This document shows positions 28,718-38,251 of a stretch of DNA of 64,000 bases, one piece after another. The notes under the pieces were generated by a model that was not told where the DNA came from, did no database searches, and was given only the letters and a program-made list of their open reading frames with translations. This stretch comes from Gammaproteobacteria bacterium (GTDB lineage Bacteria; Pseudomonadota; Gammaproteobacteria; Acidiferrobacterales; Sulfurifustaceae), in the NCBI GenBank assembly GCA_016199745.1, contig JACQFZ010000049.1, positions 23,883 to 87,882 of the forward strand, given 5' to 3'. The stretch's first letter is position 1. Each line of letters opens with the position of its first letter. Both the position numbers and the translations under genes were made by a program.

Positions 28718-29305
28718 ATGCAAAAATTAACTCGCGACGATCTTTTTTCTCTCGAAGAGTACGCTCGCCGCCGATCCGAGTTCCGCGACAAAGTGATCGC
28801 GCACAAGCGCCAGCGGCAGGTGCCGATCGGACCGAACGCAACGCTCAGCTTTGAAGACCGATTAACGATGCAGTACCAAATCCAAGAGATGTTGCGCATC
28901 GAGCGTATCTTCGAGGCTGAAGGTATCCGTGACGAGCTCGATGCTTACAATCCGTTGATTCCGGATGGTAGTAACTGGAAGGCCACATTCTTGCTGGAGT
29001 ATCCCGACGTCGATGAACGCCGTACCGCGCTCGCGCAGCTGCGCGACGTCGAGCGCCATGTGTGGGCACGCATTGCCGGCTTTGATCCGATTTATGCCAT
29101 TGCCGATGAGGACCTGGAGCGCACCGACGACAATAAGACATCGTCGGTCCATTTTCTGCGTTTCGAGTTGACGCGCGACATGGTGCAGGCCGTGCGCCAG
29201 GGAGCGAACATCGCTTTCGGTACAGATCATGCGAACTATCGCCATGCCGCCGACCCGGTTGCGCGTGACACGCGCGATGCGCTCGCGTGCGATTTGAACG
29301 ACTAA
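28718..29305 (+). CDS. DUF3501 family protein
   Basis: A 195-residue protein of the DUF3501 family, recognised by the N-terminal segment with RDDLFSLEEY, RRRSEFRDKVIAHK and LTMQYQIQEMLRIE. It has no signal peptide, membrane segment or cysteine cluster, so it is probably cytoplasmic. Its function is not known. The gene sits third behind rubrerythrin and the Fe-S protein, an association seen in other proteobacteria, which points to a role in peroxide defence. AGGAAA lies just upstream of the start. Confidence 0.85.
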   Translation: MQKLTRDDLFSLEEYARRRSEFRDKVIAHKRQRQVPIGPNATLSFEDRLTMQYQIQEMLRIERIFEAEGIRDELDAYNPLIPDGSNWKATFLLEYPDVDERRTALAQLRDVERHVWARIAGFDPIYAIADEDLERTDDNKTSSVHFLRFELTRDMVQAVRQGANIAFGTDHANYRHAADPVARDTRDALACDLND

Positions 29306-29344
29306 GCTACGTGAGGCTTTTCAGGCTGGTGGAAGGATTGGAAC

Positions 29345-29475
29345 GCCCCCTCTCCCCTTGCCATTCCCGCCCAGGGTGCGCCAGAACCGCGCGCACCCGT
29401 TCGGCGGCGCGAACACACGTTAAGTGTGTTCGCGAAATCCCCGCCTCACCCCCTGCGAGGGGGAGGGGGAGTTAG
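29345..29475 (+). repeat. Three-hairpin repeat element, copy A
   Basis: After a partial CCCTCTCCCCTTG motif the element has hairpin 1 (29374-29381 with 29391-29398), the linker GTTCGGCGGCG (29399-29409), hairpin 2 (29408-29418 with 29424-29434, loop GTTAA) and hairpin 3 (29449-29454 with 29458-29463). The linker and the flank CCTCACCCCC are shared with the copy at 63569, although the stem sequences differ in a compensated way. It fills the gap between the DUF3501 gene and the next gene. Confidence 0.75.
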
Positions 29476-29494
29476 TTCGCTTCGCGTTGAATGA

Positions 29495-29523
29495 TCGAAT
29501 GCACCCAACCTCTTCGGTATACT
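29495..29523 (+). promoter_or_regulatory. Possible promoter of the CNP1-like gene
   Basis: TATACT (29518-29523) is a good -10 hexamer. TCGAAT (29495-29500), 17 nt upstream, is only a weak -35. It lies directly behind the repeat element and about 36 nt before the start codon. Confidence 0.35.
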
Positions 29524-29558
29524 GCCGCCCCGTGTCATGGGGCTTTCTGCAAAAAGTA

Positions 29559-30095
29559 ATGATTGATTACGCGCGTACCTGCTTGCTGGTTGTCGCGGCC
29601 GTCGGTTTGCTTGGCGGTTCGCCAGCGGTGCTGGCATTCGGCAAAGACAAGCCGCGGCAGAACTATTCGGAGCCAGCGGAAGTCATCTGGCAAGAGCTGG
29701 CTGAGGTCGCCATCCCCGCATATCCGGATGCGAGCAATTTGGCGCAAGTGCCGGTGGAGAAATCCGCCGGCATCGCGATCGATATCGACCGCACGTCCGT
29801 GTCCCTTGGTCAGGACGGGGTAGTGCGTTTCGCGGTAGTCGTGCAATCGGCGCGCGGGGCGCGTAACGTGTTTTACGAAGGTATGCGCTGCGGATCGGCA
29901 CAGTACAAAATCTATGCGATTGGTACCTCCGAGCAAAAATTCCGCGCCGTGCAGAATCCGCGTTGGGCGCCGATTGCCGAGGAAGGGCCGAACGCTTTTC
30001 GCGACCTGCTGCGCGACTACCACATTTGCCATCGAGGCAGCCCTCGTTCGCCGCAAGAAATTTTGCGGTCGCTAACGGCGCGTGACCGCGAATAA
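29559..30095 (+). CDS. CNP1-like family secreted protein
   Basis: From ATG 29559 the product has 178 residues with a signal peptide (hydrophobic residues about 8-24, likely cleavage near VLAFG). The mature part shows the CNP1-like pattern: IWQELAE, then IDIDRTSVSLGQDGVVRFAVV, then FYEGMRCGSAQYKIYAIG. The family was first noted in Neisseria and is common in betaproteobacteria; its function is unknown. The frame continues upstream into the repeat element, but that part is not credible protein. It precedes parE by 14 nt. Confidence 0.85.
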   Translation: MIDYARTCLLVVAAVGLLGGSPAVLAFGKDKPRQNYSEPAEVIWQELAEVAIPAYPDASNLAQVPVEKSAGIAIDIDRTSVSLGQDGVVRFAVVVQSARGARNVFYEGMRCGSAQYKIYAIGTSEQKFRAVQNPRWAPIAEEGPNAFRDLLRDYHICHRGSPRSPQEILRSLTARDRE

Positions 30096-30109
30096 TTGGA
30101 TTAGCCCTT

Positions 30110-32002
30110 ATGAGCACCGTCTACGATTCCTCCGCCATTGAAGTCTTGACCGGGCTCGAGCCGGTTCGCCGGCGCCCGGGCATGTACACCCAGACCGAGC
30201 GCCCCAACCATCTGGCGCAAGAAGTCGTCGACAACAGCGTCGACGAAGCGATCGCGGGTTATGCCCAGACGATCGACGTGGTGCTGTACGACGACGGCTC
30301 GTTGTCGGTGACCGACGACGGCCGTGGCATGCCGGTCGACAAGCACAAGGGTGAAAAAATTTCCGGCGTCGAAGTCATCCTCACGCGGTTGCACGCCGGC
30401 GGTAAATTCTCGAACAAGAACTACACCTACTCGGGCGGTCTGCACGGCGTCGGCGTGTCGGTGGTCAACGCGTTGTCGAAGAAGCTCGAAGTGCTGGTGC
30501 GGCGCGACGGCAAGCAATATCGCATGACCTTCGCCGACGGCGCCAAGACTTCCGAGCTGCGTGCTATCGGCACCGTCGGCAAGCGCGAGACCGGTACGAC
30601 CGTACGCTTCTGGCCGGATCCGAAATTTTTCGACACCGTGAAGTTCGGCGTACCGCGCTTGAAGCACTTGCTACGGGCGAAGGCGGTGCTGTGTCCCGGC
30701 TTGCACGTCACCTTCAAGAACGAATCCGAGCCGAAAGACGACGAAGAGTGGAAGTACGAAGACGGGCTCAAGGATTATCTGTTGAGCGAGCTCGGCGACA
30801 TCGAGATGATTCCGGCAGAGCCGTTCTGCGGTCACTTCAAGGGCGCGAACGAAGAAGCCGATTGGGCGATCGTCTGGGCGGCGGAGCTTGCCGAGCCGGT
30901 GATGGAGAGCTACGTCAATTTGATTCCGACCGTGCAAGACGGCACGCACGTGAACGGTTTTCGCACCGGCCTGACCGATGCGCTGCGCGAGTTCTGCGAG
31001 TTCCGCAATTTGTTGCCGCGCGGTATTAAGCTCGCGCCGGAAGATGTCTGGGGTAAAACCGCGTACGTGTTGTCGTTCAAGATGCGCGAGCCGCAATTCT
31101 CCGGGCAGACGAAGGAACGGTTGTCGTCGCGCGAAGCGGCGGCGTTCGCCGCCGGCGTCACCAAGGATGCTTTCAGCATCTGGCTCGGCCAACATGTCGA
31201 AGACGCCGAGCGTATCGCTAGTCTTGCTATTGAATCGGCACAGCTGCGGCTGAAGGCCGAGAAGCGCATCGAGCGCAAGAAGATCGGCGTTGGTCCGGCG
31301 TTGCCCGGCAAGCTCGCCGATTGTTCCGGCACCGATCTCACGCGCACCGAATTATTTCTGGTCGAAGGCGACTCCGCCGGCGGCTCGGCCAAGCAGGCGC
31401 GCGATCGCGAGTTTCAGGCAGTATTGCCGCTGCGCGGAAAAATTTTGAACACCTGGGAAGTCGAGCACGGCGAAGTGCTCGGTTCGCAAGAAGTGCACGA
31501 TATCGCCGTCGCCCTCGGTATCGATCCCGGCTCGGCGCAGATGAATGGATTGCGTTACGGCAAGGTTTGCATTCTGGCGGACGCCGATTCCGACGGTGCC
31601 CACATCGCGACGCTGTTGTGCGCGTTGTTCGTAAAGCACTTCCGGCCGTTGGTGGAGGCGGGGCACGTGTACGTAGCAATGCCGCCGCTATTCCGCATCG
31701 ATGTCGGCAAGGACGTGTATTACGCGCTCGATGAAGACGAGAAGAAGGGCGTGCTCGATCGCCTGCAAGCGGAGAAACGCCAGGCGAAGGTAATGATCAC
31801 GCGCTTCAAAGGTCTCGGCGAAATGAACCCGATCCAGTTGCGCGAGACGACGATGGCGCCGGACACGCGCCGATTGGTACAACTCGAGCTCGGCGAGCTC
31901 AAGACCACGCAAAAGTTGCTCGACATGTTATTGGCCAAGAAACGTTCGGCCGATCGCAAGGAATGGTTAGAGAAGAAGGGCGATAAAGCCGAAGTGCTCT
32001 AA
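30110..32002 (+). CDS. parE: DNA topoisomerase IV subunit B ParE
   Basis: ParE is the ATPase subunit of topoisomerase IV, which decatenates daughter chromosomes. The 630-residue protein shows the GHKL ATP-binding motifs EVVDNSVDEA and DDGRGMPVD, the glycine loop GGLHGVGVSVVNALS, and the TOPRIM motifs LVEGDSAGGSAKQ and DADSDGAHI. Its length matches ParE and not the longer GyrB of many gammaproteobacteria, and parC follows in the same direction, so ParE is preferred over GyrB. Confidence 0.96.
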   Translation: MSTVYDSSAIEVLTGLEPVRRRPGMYTQTERPNHLAQEVVDNSVDEAIAGYAQTIDVVLYDDGSLSVTDDGRGMPVDKHKGEKISGVEVILTRLHAGGKFSNKNYTYSGGLHGVGVSVVNALSKKLEVLVRRDGKQYRMTFADGAKTSELRAIGTVGKRETGTTVRFWPDPKFFDTVKFGVPRLKHLLRAKAVLCPGLHVTFKNESEPKDDEEWKYEDGLKDYLLSELGDIEMIPAEPFCGHFKGANEEADWAIVWAAELAEPVMESYVNLIPTVQDGTHVNGFRTGLTDALREFCEFRNLLPRGIKLAPEDVWGKTAYVLSFKMREPQFSGQTKERLSSREAAAFAAGVTKDAFSIWLGQHVEDAERIASLAIESAQLRLKAEKRIERKKIGVGPALPGKLADCSGTDLTRTELFLVEGDSAGGSAKQARDREFQAVLPLRGKILNTWEVEHGEVLGSQEVHDIAVALGIDPGSAQMNGLRYGKVCILADADSDGAHIATLLCALFVKHFRPLVEAGHVYVAMPPLFRIDVGKDVYYALDEDEKKGVLDRLQAEKRQAKVMITRFKGLGEMNPIQLRETTMAPDTRRLVQLELGELKTTQKLLDMLLAKKRSADRKEWLEKKGDKAEVL

Positions 32003-32071
32003 CAGCAGCACGCGGACGAGTCCGCTTACATTTCAGACCCCCACAAGAGGGGAAAACGGGAGGAGTACGCG

Positions 32072-32512
32072 ATGCTAACGCTTAAGACGTTGGTCGAGAT
32101 CGGTGCATCGGCGGAGCGGGTGTGGCAGGTGTTGACACATTTTACGGAGTATCCGAAATGGAATCCGTATCTGCGCGGCGTCATCGGCAGCGCTGAAGTC
32201 GGCAAACAGATAGTAGTTCGTCGACGGTTACCGAAACGCCAGGCGCAGGTATATGCGGCGCGCATCGTGAAGGCGATGCCGGCGGTGGAGCTGCGCTGGC
32301 GCCGCGACATTTTTATGAGAGGTTTATTCGATCGGGAACAGACGTTCATTGTGGTGCCGAACGGTGTCCACGGCGTGACGTTCATACAACGCGAAGATTT
32401 TTCCGGATTGCTCGCGCCGTTGATCGTGCCTTTCATTACTAAGCGGACGTTAGCGGGTATCGAGCGCATGAATGTTGCCTTGAAGAAGATCGCGGAATCG
32501 AAGAAACACTGA
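32072..32512 (+). CDS. SRPBCC (START-like) domain protein
   Basis: A 146-residue protein of the SRPBCC/polyketide cyclase-like fold, which forms a hydrophobic pocket for lipids or other small ligands. Typical marks are the N-terminal [22 protein letters not shown] and the long C-terminal helix with [16 protein letters not shown]. No catalytic residues can be assigned. It is inserted between parE and parC and its stop shares a base with the parC start (TGATG), so it is coupled to parC translation. A functional link to topoisomerase IV is not established. Confidence 0.85.
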   Translation: MLTLKTLVEIGASAERVWQVLTHFTEYPKWNPYLRGVIGSAEVGKQIVVRRRLPKRQAQVYAARIVKAMPAVELRWRRDIFMRGLFDREQTFIVVPNGVHGVTFIQREDFSGLLAPLIVPFITKRTLAGIERMNVALKKIAESKKH

Positions 32513-34836
32513 TGGCTACGAAAAAAGCGAGCAGTAAAGGTAAGAGCAAAGGCAAAGGTTCGGCGCGCAAAGGCGAAGCCGTAGCACCGCCGCGCAAGAG
32601 CTTCGAAGTCGAACGCCTGTTGTTATCGCAATTTACCGAGAAGGCGTACCTCGATTATTCGATGTACGTCATCCTCGACCGCGCGTTGCCGTTTATTGGT
32701 GACGGCCTAAAACCGGTACAGCGTCGCATCATCTATGCGATGTCCGAGCTTGGGTTGTCGGCGGTGTCGAAGCATAAGAAATCGGCGCGTACTGTCGGTG
32801 ACGTGCTCGGTAAGTATCACCCGCACGGCGACAGCGCCTGCTATGAAGCGATGGTGTTGATGGCGCAGCCGTTCAGCTATCGCTACCCGCTGATCGACGG
32901 CCAAGGCAACTGGGGCTCGCAAGACGATCCGAAATCGTTCGCCGCCATGCGTTACACCGAGGCGCGGCTGACGCGTTATGCGCAAATCTTGTTGTCCGAG
33001 CTCGAGCACGGCACGGTCGAGTGGTCGCCGAACTTCGACGGTACGCTGCAAGAGCCGCGGACGATGCCGGCGCGCTTGCCAAATGTGCTGCTCAACGGCA
33101 CCACCGGCATTGCCGTCGGCATGGCGACCGATATTCCGCCGCATAACGTGCGCGAGATCGCCGGTGCCTGTATCAAGCTGCTGGAAAAGCCGGATGCGAC
33201 GCTGGGCGAATTGCTGAAGTTCGTGAAGGGCCCGGACTATCCGACCGAGGCCGAGATCGTCAGTCCGTCGTCGGAATTGAAATCGATTTACCAAACCGGC
33301 AACGGCAGTGTCCGTTGCCGTGCCCGCTGGGAACGCGAAGGCGACGAAATCATCATCACTGCGCTGCCGTACCAGGTGTCGGGCGGCAAGATCATGGAAC
33401 AGATTGCGCAGCAGATGCAGCAGAAGAAGCTGCCGATGGTCGAAGACCTGCGTGACGAGTCCGATCACGAGAACCCGACGCGCCTGGTCATCGTGCCGCG
33501 TTCGAATCGAGTCGATGCGGTCGAGCTAATGGACCATTTGTTCGCCACCACCGATCTCGAGCGTAGCTACCGCGTCAACATGAATATGATCGGTCTCGAC
33601 GGCCGGCCGCGCGTGTACAACCTGCGCGATCTGTTGGCCGAGTGGCTCGAGTTCCGCACCGAGACCGTGCGCCGGCGCTTGCAGTTCCGGCTCGATAAGG
33701 TCGAGAGCCGGCTGCACATCCTTGCCGGTTTGTTGATCGCTTATCTCAATCTCGATGAGGTGATCCGCATCATCCGCCGCGAGGACGAGCCGAAGCCGGT
33801 GTTGATGAAGCGCTTCAAGCTCAGCGAGATCCAGACGGAAGCGATCCTCGAAACCAAGTTGCGGCACTTGGCCAAGCTCGAGGAGATGAAGATCAAGGGC
33901 GAGCAGGACGAGCTCAACCGCGAGCGCAAAGAGCTGGAAAAAATTCTCGGTTCGAAAGCGTTGCTCAAGCAGCGCGTGCGCGATGAGATCAAAGCAGACG
34001 CCGAAACCTTCGGTGATCCGCGGCGCTCGCCGCTGGTCGAGCGTGACGCGGCCAAGGCGATCGATGTTACGCAGCTGTTGCCGTCCGAGCCGGTGACTGT
34101 CGTGTTGTCGGAAAAGGGCTGGGTACGCGCGGCCAAAGGGCACGAGGTCGATCCACGCGCGCTCGAATATAAGACCGGCGACGGCTACATCCAAGCGGCG
34201 CGCGGCAAGAGCAATCAGCTTGCCATCTTTATCGACTCCACCGGTCGAACGTACACCGTGCCGGCACACAAGCTGCCGTCGGCGCGTGGCCACGGTGAGC
34301 CGTTGTCGTCGAGCTTGAATCCGCCGCCGGGGGCTTCTTGGTCCGGCGTGATTATGGGCGAGCCGGACGATCTTTATCTGCTGGCATCCGATGCCGGTTA
34401 CGGTCTCATCACTACGCTCGGCGAGCTCGTCACCGATCGCAAGGCCGGCAAATCCGTGCTCAACGTGCCGAAGGGTGCGAAGGCGTTGCCGCCGCAGCGC
34501 GTCGACAAACCGGAGGAAGATTGGCTCGCTGCCGTTACCAACACTGGGCAGATGCTGGTGTTCCTCGTCGGCGAATTGCCGCAGATGCCGAAGGGCAAGG
34601 GCGACAAAATCCTTAATGTGCCCGGCAAGAAAGTTGTCGCGCGCGAGGAATATGTCGCCAGTGTTGCCGTCTTCCGCGAGGGCGACTCATTGTTACTGCG
34701 CAGCGCTAAGGGCGAACTGACGTTGAAGGCCGGCAGTCCGATCGATCGCTATGTTAGCGAGCGTGGGCTGCGGGGTGCCAAGTTGCCGCGCGATCATCAG
34801 GAAGCGCGTACGCTCGAACGCGTACCGAAGGCCTGA
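32512..34836 (+). CDS. parC: DNA topoisomerase IV subunit A ParC
   Basis: ParC is the DNA breakage-reunion subunit partnering ParE. The 774-residue protein has a Lys-rich N-terminal extension, then [26 protein letters not shown]. The quinolone-determining region contains [13 protein letters not shown], and the catalytic tyrosine is in [10 protein letters not shown]. The C-terminal beta-pinwheel lacks the GyrA box and is short, which supports ParC over GyrA. Confidence 0.96.
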   Translation: MATKKASSKGKSKGKGSARKGEAVAPPRKSFEVERLLLSQFTEKAYLDYSMYVILDRALPFIGDGLKPVQRRIIYAMSELGLSAVSKHKKSARTVGDVLGKYHPHGDSACYEAMVLMAQPFSYRYPLIDGQGNWGSQDDPKSFAAMRYTEARLTRYAQILLSELEHGTVEWSPNFDGTLQEPRTMPARLPNVLLNGTTGIAVGMATDIPPHNVREIAGACIKLLEKPDATLGELLKFVKGPDYPTEAEIVSPSSELKSIYQTGNGSVRCRARWEREGDEIIITALPYQVSGGKIMEQIAQQMQQKKLPMVEDLRDESDHENPTRLVIVPRSNRVDAVELMDHLFATTDLERSYRVNMNMIGLDGRPRVYNLRDLLAEWLEFRTETVRRRLQFRLDKVESRLHILAGLLIAYLNLDEVIRIIRREDEPKPVLMKRFKLSEIQTEAILETKLRHLAKLEEMKIKGEQDELNRERKELEKILGSKALLKQRVRDEIKADAETFGDPRRSPLVERDAAKAIDVTQLLPSEPVTVVLSEKGWVRAAKGHEVDPRALEYKTGDGYIQAARGKSNQLAIFIDSTGRTYTVPAHKLPSARGHGEPLSSSLNPPPGASWSGVIMGEPDDLYLLASDAGYGLITTLGELVTDRKAGKSVLNVPKGAKALPPQRVDKPEEDWLAAVTNTGQMLVFLVGELPQMPKGKGDKILNVPGKKVVAREEYVASVAVFREGDSLLLRSAKGELTLKAGSPIDRYVSERGLRGAKLPRDHQEARTLERVPKA

Positions 34837-34844
34837 TTCCAGTA

Positions 34845-34875
34845 GGCCGCCGTCGGCGCGACGTCGACGGCGGCC
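34845..34875 (+). terminator. Hairpin after parC
   Basis: GGCCGCCGTCG (34845-34855) pairs perfectly with CGACGGCGGCC (34865-34875) across a 9-nt loop. No T-run follows, so it is a candidate transcript end or stabiliser rather than a standard intrinsic terminator. Confidence 0.5.
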
Positions 34876-34905
34876 GGATAGTGCCGGAATCGAGGGGCTT
34901 ACAAG

Positions 34906-35595
34906 ATGCAAAACCTATCGGTTGTCGACCTCGCCAGTTTGTCTTGGTTTATCGCGCTGTGGGTCGGTTACACCTGGTATACCGATCGCGGTCTACCGCG
35001 CGAGCGTTCGCTGCGCGGCGTCATGCATCGAAATCGTTATCGCTGGATGCGTCAGGTGCTGACGCGCGATAACCGAATGGTCGATGCGCACATCCTCGGT
35101 CAGCTCAGTCAGGGCACGTCGTTTTTTGCGTCGACCACGTTGTTGATACTGGTAGGTCTATTCACGGTGTTGGGCGCAACTGATACAGCGACCGTGGCAC
35201 TGCGGCAGATCCCGTTTGCCGACACGCTCAGCGTTGCCCAGTGGGAATTGCGCCTGCTCGTGTTGATCGTCATCTTCGTGCATGCGTTCTTCAAGTTCAC
35301 CTGGGGTTTACGTCAATTCAACTATTGCGCGGTATTAGTCGGTGCCGCGCCGGCGATGCCGAGCGCTGGCGACGATGAATGGGTGCAACGGGCGGCTTGG
35401 GTTAGCACGTTAGCGTCGAAAGATTTCAATCAGGGTCTGCGCGCTTATTACTTTGGGCTCGCGGTGATCGCGTGGTTCGTCAGCAGCTGGGCATTCGTTG
35501 TCAGCACCGCCATCGTTGTCGGTGTCATTTATTGGCGCGAGCATCACTCGGAAGCATTGCGCACGTTGGCGCCGCCGTCGGAGCGGCAAGTGTAG
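34906..35595 (+). CDS. DUF599 family membrane protein
   Basis: A 229-residue integral membrane protein with hydrophobic segments at about residues 5-25, 65-90, 105-130 and 180-210. The conserved pattern of the DUF599 family is seen in WYTDRG, the RWM segment near residue 45, IFVHAFFKFTWGLRQFNY and the RAYYFGLAVIAWF helix. Function is unknown. It lies alone between parC and truA, and its stop codon falls inside a short palindrome. Confidence 0.85.
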   Translation: MQNLSVVDLASLSWFIALWVGYTWYTDRGLPRERSLRGVMHRNRYRWMRQVLTRDNRMVDAHILGQLSQGTSFFASTTLLILVGLFTVLGATDTATVALRQIPFADTLSVAQWELRLLVLIVIFVHAFFKFTWGLRQFNYCAVLVGAAPAMPSAGDDEWVQRAAWVSTLASKDFNQGLRAYYFGLAVIAWFVSSWAFVVSTAIVVGVIYWREHHSEALRTLAPPSERQV

Positions 35596-35617
35596 GGCGG
35601 ACCGGTCTGCCCTACAT
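35591..35617. repeat. TGTAGGG-type palindrome between the DUF599 gene and truA
   Basis: TGTAGGGCGGAC is followed at once by its near complement ending GTCTGCCCTACA, with one G-T pair. The outer TGTAGGG/CCCTACA ends match those of the larger hairpin at 55898-55961, suggesting the same small repeat family. Confidence 0.55.
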
Positions 35618-35637
35618 TTATGAGTACAATGGCGCGT

Positions 35638-36417
35638 ATGCGCATCGCAGCGATCATCGAATACGACGGTTCGAATTTTTCCGGCTGGCAACGGCAGGAT
35701 CAGGTGCGTTCGTTGCAACAGTGCGTCGAGCAGGCGTTGTCGAAGGTGGCGAACGAGCCGATCGGTGTGATCGTTGCCGGCCGTACCGACGCCGGCGTGC
35801 ACGCATTGGCGCAGGTCATTCACTTCGAAACCCATGCACTACGGACGCCGTATGCTTGGATCCGCGGTGCTAACAGCAATTTGCCGCCGGAGTTGGCGCT
35901 ATTGTGGGCGGCTGAGGTCGATCCGAAGTTTCATGCACGCTTTAGCGCCAGCGGCCGACATTATCACTACGTCGTGCTCAATCGCGCCGTGCGACCGACC
36001 TATCTGGCGCAGCGGGTAACGCACGAGTATCGATCGATCGATGTCGAACGTATGCGCACGGCCGCAAGTTATTTGGTCGGTACTCACGACTTCACCTCGT
36101 TTCGCGCCGTCGAGTGCCAGGCCAAGTCGCCGGTGCGCGAGCTACGTGCGTTAACGGTCGAGCGCGATGGCGACTTGATCCACATTCGCGCCTATGCCAA
36201 CGCCTTCTTACATCACATGGTGCGTAACCTTGCCGGCATATTGCTGGCGATCGGCGCCGGCGAGCGCGAGCCGCTATGGGCGCGCGAAGTGCTGGAGGCG
36301 CGCGACCGGCGCAAAGGCGGGGTAACGGCGCCGCCGCACGGGCTATATCTTTCGGCCGTGGAATACCCGGCGGTATGTGGAATCCCTAAGCTTTCGGACC
36401 AACCGGCCCTCTGGTAA
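35638..36417 (+). CDS. truA: tRNA pseudouridine(38-40) synthase TruA
   Basis: TruA makes pseudouridine at positions 38-40 of the tRNA anticodon stem. The protein begins RIAAIIEYDGSNFSGWQRQ and has the catalytic Asp in AGRTDAGVHA; HHMVRNLAGIL is a further signature. Three in-frame ATG codons (35620, 35629, 35638) are possible. I chose 35638 because it places MRIA directly at the conserved core and avoids the palindrome, giving 259 residues; none has a good ribosome site. Confidence 0.94.
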   Translation: MRIAAIIEYDGSNFSGWQRQDQVRSLQQCVEQALSKVANEPIGVIVAGRTDAGVHALAQVIHFETHALRTPYAWIRGANSNLPPELALLWAAEVDPKFHARFSASGRHYHYVVLNRAVRPTYLAQRVTHEYRSIDVERMRTAASYLVGTHDFTSFRAVECQAKSPVRELRALTVERDGDLIHIRAYANAFLHHMVRNLAGILLAIGAGEREPLWAREVLEARDRRKGGVTAPPHGLYLSAVEYPAVCGIPKLSDQPALW

Positions 36418-36434
36418 GCTCGTTAGCTTCCCGT

Positions 36435-37055
36435 ATGCGTACCCGTGTCAAAATCTGCGGTCTGACCCGTATCGACGACGTTCGCACCGTGGTCGCTGCC
36501 GGTGCGGATGCGATCGGTCTCAATTTCGATCCGGCCAGCCCGCGCGCCGTGACCGCCGAGCAAGCGCGGTCGTTAGCGGCGGTAGTACCGCCTTTTATCA
36601 CCGTTGTCGGCTTGTTCGTTAATGCCGATACCGATGCCATTCGGGAAGTGTTGAATCGAGTACCGTTGTCCCTGATACAATTCCACGGCTCCGAAACTCC
36701 CGAACAATGCCGGCAGTTTGCCCGGCCTTATATAAAAGCCATACCCATGCGCGACCTCGTGGACTTGCCCGCGGCAGCCAAGCGTTATGACGATGCTGTC
36801 GGTTTGTTGCTCGATACATTCGCCGCCGACAAGGCCGGTGGTACTGGGCGCACGTTTGACTGGGCACGCATTCCGACCGGGCTTGCCAAGCCCATCATTC
36901 TTGCCGGTGGCCTGACGCCGGAAAATGTCGCCGATGCCATTGCCCGCGTACATCCGGCCGCTGTCGATGTCAGCAGCGGCGTCGAGTCAGCGAAGGGCAT
37001 CAAAGACGCCAACAAGATTGCCGCGTTCATACAAGCGGTGCGAGAGACGACATGA
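36435..37055 (+). CDS. trpF: Phosphoribosylanthranilate isomerase TrpF
   Basis: TrpF performs the third step of tryptophan synthesis. The 206-residue beta/alpha barrel shows KICGLTR (catalytic Cys), [11 protein letters not shown], the LIQFHGSE strand, and the phosphate-binding [10 protein letters not shown]. It lies 17 nt after truA and overlaps trpB by 4 nt (ATGA). The truA-trpF-trpB-trpA-accD-folC order is the common gammaproteobacterial one; trpE, trpG, trpD and trpC are not in the window. Confidence 0.96.
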   Translation: MRTRVKICGLTRIDDVRTVVAAGADAIGLNFDPASPRAVTAEQARSLAAVVPPFITVVGLFVNADTDAIREVLNRVPLSLIQFHGSETPEQCRQFARPYIKAIPMRDLVDLPAAAKRYDDAVGLLLDTFAADKAGGTGRTFDWARIPTGLAKPIILAGGLTPENVADAIARVHPAAVDVSSGVESAKGIKDANKIAAFIQAVRETT

Positions 37056-38251
37056 GCGCTTACGCATTACCCGATGCCCGCGGGCACTTCGGTCCTTACG
37101 GTGGCGTGTTCGCCTCCGAAACGTTGATGCAGCCGCTGACCGAGCTGTGCGAAGCGTATGAGCGCCTGCGTAACGATCCGAAATTCCAGGAAGAATTCAC
37201 CGACGATCTACGGTTGTACGTCGGCCGGCCGTCGCCGTTGTATCCGGCGAAGCGACTGACCGAGAATTGGGGCGGCGCGCGCGTTTATTTGAAGCGCGAA
37301 GATTTGAACCACACCGGTGCGCACAAGATTAACAACACTATCGGCCAAGGCTTGCTCGCGCGTTACATGGGCAAGAAGCGCATTATCGCCGAGACCGGTG
37401 CCGGCCAGCATGGCGTCGCCTCGGCGACGGTAGCGGCGCGCTTCGGCATGAAGTGTGTGGTGTACATGGGTTCCGAGGACATGAAGCGGCAGGCGATCAA
37501 TGTCTACCGCATGAAGTTGCTTGGCGCTGAAGTTGTCCCGGTCGAGTCTGGTTCGAAGACGTTGAAGGATGCGCTCAATGAAGCGATCCGTGATTGGGTC
37601 ACCCACGTCGAGAATACTTTTTATATCATCGGCACTGTCGCCGGCATGCATCCGTATCCGATGATGGTGCGCGACTTTCAATCGGTCATCGGCCGCGAAG
37701 TGCGTTGCCAGATCATGGAGTTCGAAGGTCGGCTGCCGGATGCGTTGGTCGCTTGCGTCGGTGGTGGTTCGAACGCGATGGGGTTGTTCTATCCGTTCAT
37801 CGACGACGCTGAAGTCGCCATGATCGGTGTCGAAGCCGCCGGCGATGGCATCGAGACCGGGCGGCATGCGGCGACGCTTTGCGCCGGTCGCCCGGGTGTG
37901 TTGCACGGCAATCGGACTTATTTATTGCAAAGCGACGACGGCCAGATCATCGAGACCCATTCGATCTCGGCCGGTCTCGATTATCCCGGTGTAGGTCCGG
38001 AACATTCTTGGCTGAAAGATTCGGGCCGCGCCCGTTATGCGGCAGTGACCGATCAAGAAGCGCTGGCCGCGTTCCATGAGCTGACGCTCACCGAAGGCAT
38101 CATTCCGGCGCTCGAATCGAGCCATGCGATTGCGCATGCCAAGAAGTTGGCGCGCGAACTCGGCAAAGACAAAGCGATTGTCGTCTGCTTGTCAGGTCGC
38201 GGTGATAAGGACATCCACACCGTTGCCAACCTCGAAGGGATAAAATTCTAA
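37052..38251 (+). CDS. trpB: Tryptophan synthase beta subunit TrpB
   Basis: TrpB condenses indole and serine with PLP. The 399-residue protein has the PLP lysine in [14 protein letters not shown], the glycine loop GGGSNAMG that holds the PLP phosphate, and the YVGRPSPLY and [11 protein letters not shown] segments. Length matches the family (about 397). It overlaps trpF by 4 nt and trpA by one base (TAATG), typical of coupled alpha/beta production. Confidence 0.98.
   Translation: MSAYALPDARGHFGPYGGVFASETLMQPLTELCEAYERLRNDPKFQEEFTDDLRLYVGRPSPLYPAKRLTENWGGARVYLKREDLNHTGAHKINNTIGQGLLARYMGKKRIIAETGAGQHGVASATVAARFGMKCVVYMGSEDMKRQAINVYRMKLLGAEVVPVESGSKTLKDALNEAIRDWVTHVENTFYIIGTVAGMHPYPMMVRDFQSVIGREVRCQIMEFEGRLPDALVACVGGGSNAMGLFYPFIDDAEVAMIGVEAAGDGIETGRHAATLCAGRPGVLHGNRTYLLQSDDGQIIETHSISAGLDYPGVGPEHSWLKDSGRARYAAVTDQEALAAFHELTLTEGIIPALESSHAIAHAKKLARELGKDKAIVVCLSGRGDKDIHTVANLEGIKF

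Noticed and set aside
29399..29440. Possible integron attC site, because of the palindrome with GTTAA and conserved structure but variable sequence.
   Set aside because: The 7-nt R-box cores and extrahelical bases typical of attC are not present, and no integrase is in the window.
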